Made by a program: the position numbers and the translations under genes
In this document: positions 5,514-7,078 of the stretch, piece after piece
How positions within the stretch are numbered: position 1 is the stretch's first letter
Layout: the number at the start of each line of letters is the position of its first letter
Notes under the pieces: model-generated
What the model was told of the DNA's origin: nothing
Database searches by the model: none
What the model saw: only the letters and a program-made list of their open reading frames with translations
Source: Opitutales bacterium
GTDB lineage: Bacteria; Verrucomicrobiota; Verrucomicrobiia; Opitutales; T3Sed10-336
Assembly: GCA_007132315.1 (NCBI GenBank)
Contig: SLOW01000314.1
Coordinates: 1-7,078, forward strand
Length of the DNA: 7,078 nucleotides
Direction: 5' to 3'

Positions 5514-6176
5514 TTAAATTTCGATTTCGTTCACCCGGCGTTGAAATTCCGACCATTCGGATTGATTTGCAGATTCCTGATCCTCCCGCTTCTTTCGCTC
5601 CTTGTATTTCTCGGTGTTTTCAAGTTTCGCTTTGGCGGCATTCAAGCGTTCCCGCCTTTCCTCAACGATGGCTTTCAACCGTTCCAGCTTGGCAATCGTG
5701 GCATCGGGATCGCTTGGGCCATACCGGCGGGCCGAATCCCGTGAGAACATCTCGACTCCCCGCTTGATCGAATCGAATTCCTCAACGGCATCATCCGTGA
5801 GAGCTTGCCAAAACCTCACGATGATCGAAAGCCTTTCGAAATCATCGGAGGGCGGATCGGCAAGAATGCCCTCGGGCTGGGGATCGCGAAACGCTCCGTC
5901 CGGGTAAATGATCCTGCCATCGACTTCGATGCCGGATCCCCCGTGTTGTTGATCGAAGTCGCGGACCGCTTTGATTCCTCCTCTGAAGGGACGATTGGGA
6001 AGGATGTCATCTTCGGTGATCTCCCTTTCCCGGGTCTCCCCCCGCATGGCGGCATAGCGTCGACGGCGGCGTTCCTTGCCACGGGCTTCGATCTCCCGGC
6101 GAATTCTTTTCCGGGCTTCGCGGTGTTTTAGCTCGGGATTCGTTTCCTTCTCGATTTGTTCTTCTGTGATGTTCAT
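5514..6176 (-). CDS. Charged, partly coiled-coil phage protein of unknown function
   Basis: No family is recognised for this 220-aa product. It begins 23 bases after the terminase stop, with AAGGA about nine bases before its ATG (6174-6176), so it is almost certainly in the same operon. Residues 1-55 are very charged and Arg-rich (GKERRRRRYAAMRGE), possibly nucleic-acid binding. A middle segment (about 60-110) has short beta-like stretches such as GIEVDGRIIYPDGAF. Residues about 110-145 appear helical. Residues about 158-200 form a probable coiled coil rich in Glu, Lys and Arg. There is no signal peptide, membrane segment or Cys. In tailed phages a portal gene usually follows the terminase, but this protein is far too short and unlike a portal. 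A scaffold or packaging accessory role is possible but unproven. Confidence 0.8.
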   Translation of the reverse strand: MNITEEQIEKETNPELKHREARKRIRREIEARGKERRRRRYAAMRGETREREITEDDILPNRPFRGGIKAVRDFDQQHGGSGIEVDGRIIYPDGAFRDPQPEGILADPPSDDFERLSIIVRFWQALTDDAVEEFDSIKRGVEMFSRDSARRYGPSDPDATIAKLERLKAIVEERRERLNAAKAKLENTEKYKERKKREDQESANQSEWSEFQRRVNEIEI

Positions 6177-6199
6177 TTGTTATTTTCCTTGGTTGATGG

Positions 6200-7078
6200 T
6201 TAAAATGCTCCGACTCTGATTTTGGGTTTGGATGAGATGACCGCACAACCGGCAACGGTGTTCGCAAGATCATCCTTGCCACCGTTCGGATGATCGATGA
6301 TGTCTTTTCCTCCGCTCCTTGTCCTTCTTTCCAAGCCGGCAAGCTGGGAAATCACTTGTTCATTCTCCGGTAATTCGATTCCGCCACTGCAAAGGATCGG
6401 TAAAAGCTCCCGGTAAAGTTCGGATTTCGGTTTATCGCTCTTTTCGTAATGAATCCCATGCGATTCGAAACCGCTTTTGGTGAATTCGGCGGAATAATTG
6501 TCACCCGTAACCCGATTGATTCGGAACCGTTTCAATTCTTCGGCCATCTCCCCGATGACGGAATGGGGGTTGAATGGCGCTTTCCATGCCCGGGTGAAAT
6601 CGATCACGATTGTTGCTTCTCCACCGTTGAAGGGTTGCCACTTGTGACCGATGCAAAGGGCGGCATCATCACTCCTGCCACCGCTTAAATCGGCGAAAGC
6701 ATGGTAGCCCTTGGATGGTCTGGGCATGAGTTCTTTCCTTCCGGGGGCCACAAGGGATTCGATGAGGGATCGGGGAACGAATTCCGCAACGTCATCCCTC
6801 CATTGGCCCAAGTATTCCGATTTCGCCGCCGCCGGATCTTCCTCAACGGCATGATCGATTTCGGTTTGGGAAAGGGTCGGATTCATCGTCCGGGAATCGG
6901 TATCCCAAACCAAGGTCCTCCACTTCGGAGAATAAGAAGGGGATTCGGTGTTGCTGCCGTGATACCGCTTCCATTGCTGGAAAGCCCACCCCTTCCGGGC
7001 GTATTTACTGGAAATCCCGATCAACTTCCCCCCGGTAGTGAGAAGGGAAGGCTTCAAGGCCCGGACAAGTTCGGTATC
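6200..7078 (-). CDS. Phage terminase large subunit, C-terminal part (5' end outside window)
   Basis: The large terminase is the ATP-driven motor and nuclease that cuts concatemeric phage DNA and packs it into the prohead. The visible 292 residues are the end of the ATPase domain plus the RNase H-like nuclease domain. The frame remains open to the right edge (reading DTELVRALKPSLL...), so the Walker A and B motifs lie outside the window. The phrase GGKLIGISSKYARKG (about 16-30) fits the end of the ATPase core. In the nuclease domain the acidic residues expected for metal binding are present: Asp130 in FADLSGGRSDD, Asp193 in VTGDNYSAEF and Asp269/Asp270 in GGKDDLAN. The sequence looks intact and functional. 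It leads an operon with the 220-aa and 92-aa genes downstream. The subfamily and packaging mode cannot be settled from this fragment. Confidence 0.88.
   Translation of the reverse strand, partial: DTELVRALKPSLLTTGGKLIGISSKYARKGWAFQQWKRYHGSNTESPSYSPKWRTLVWDTDSRTMNPTLSQTEIDHAVEEDPAAAKSEYLGQWRDDVAEFVPRSLIESLVAPGRKELMPRPSKGYHAFADLSGGRSDDAALCIGHKWQPFNGGEATIVIDFTRAWKAPFNPHSVIGEMAEELKRFRINRVTGDNYSAEFTKSGFESHGIHYEKSDKPKSELYRELLPILCSGGIELPENEQVISQLAGLERRTRSGGKDIIDHPNGGKDDLANTVAGCAVISSKPKIRVGAF

Overview
The window joins a stretch of bacterial chromosome (about 1-3590) to phage-derived DNA (about 3710-7078), and the boundary falls at an initiator tRNA gene. Host identity is inferred from content only. 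The GC-rich rpsB-tsf operon, an S2 protein with a long acidic tail, a secreted DUF1080/3-keto-disaccharide hydrolase lipoprotein and a decayed PmoA-like gene together fit Verrucomicrobiota or another PVC-group bacterium. This is a moderate to low confidence inference.

Left part, minus strand: a DUF1080 lipoprotein gene (start 2985) ends in a clear intrinsic terminator. Next come a candidate promoter and a roughly 125-nt leader with three hairpins, then rpsB (ribosomal protein S2) and tsf (EF-Ts). The last two are the usual translation operon. On the plus strand, 3161-3465 looks like the two ends of a PmoA/DUF6807-like gene joined by a deletion and frameshift.

Junction: tRNA-fMet (CAT) at 3590-3665 is followed at once by a strong terminator. 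Its 5' half is canonical, but its 3' half has a broken T-stem closing pair and one base too few before CCA. Beyond it lie about 600 bases without a convincing intact gene. They carry four direct copies and one inverted copy of a TTGGAGAGAA-type repeat, a perfect 15-bp palindrome, a start-less open frame on the minus strand, a GAAA-capped hairpin and a run of 11 T. This arrangement resembles the attachment-site end of an element integrated in a tRNA gene, but no integrase is visible.

Right part: an AT-richer HNH endonuclease gene (plus strand) faces a minus-strand phage module. The module consists of the C-terminal part of a terminase large subunit (running off the right edge), an unrecognised 220-aa charged protein and an unrecognised 92-aa protein with a duplicated motif, then a probable terminator. 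No portal or capsid gene follows the terminase in its direction of transcription, so this is either the end of a prophage or satellite with unusual gene order, or a reduced remnant.
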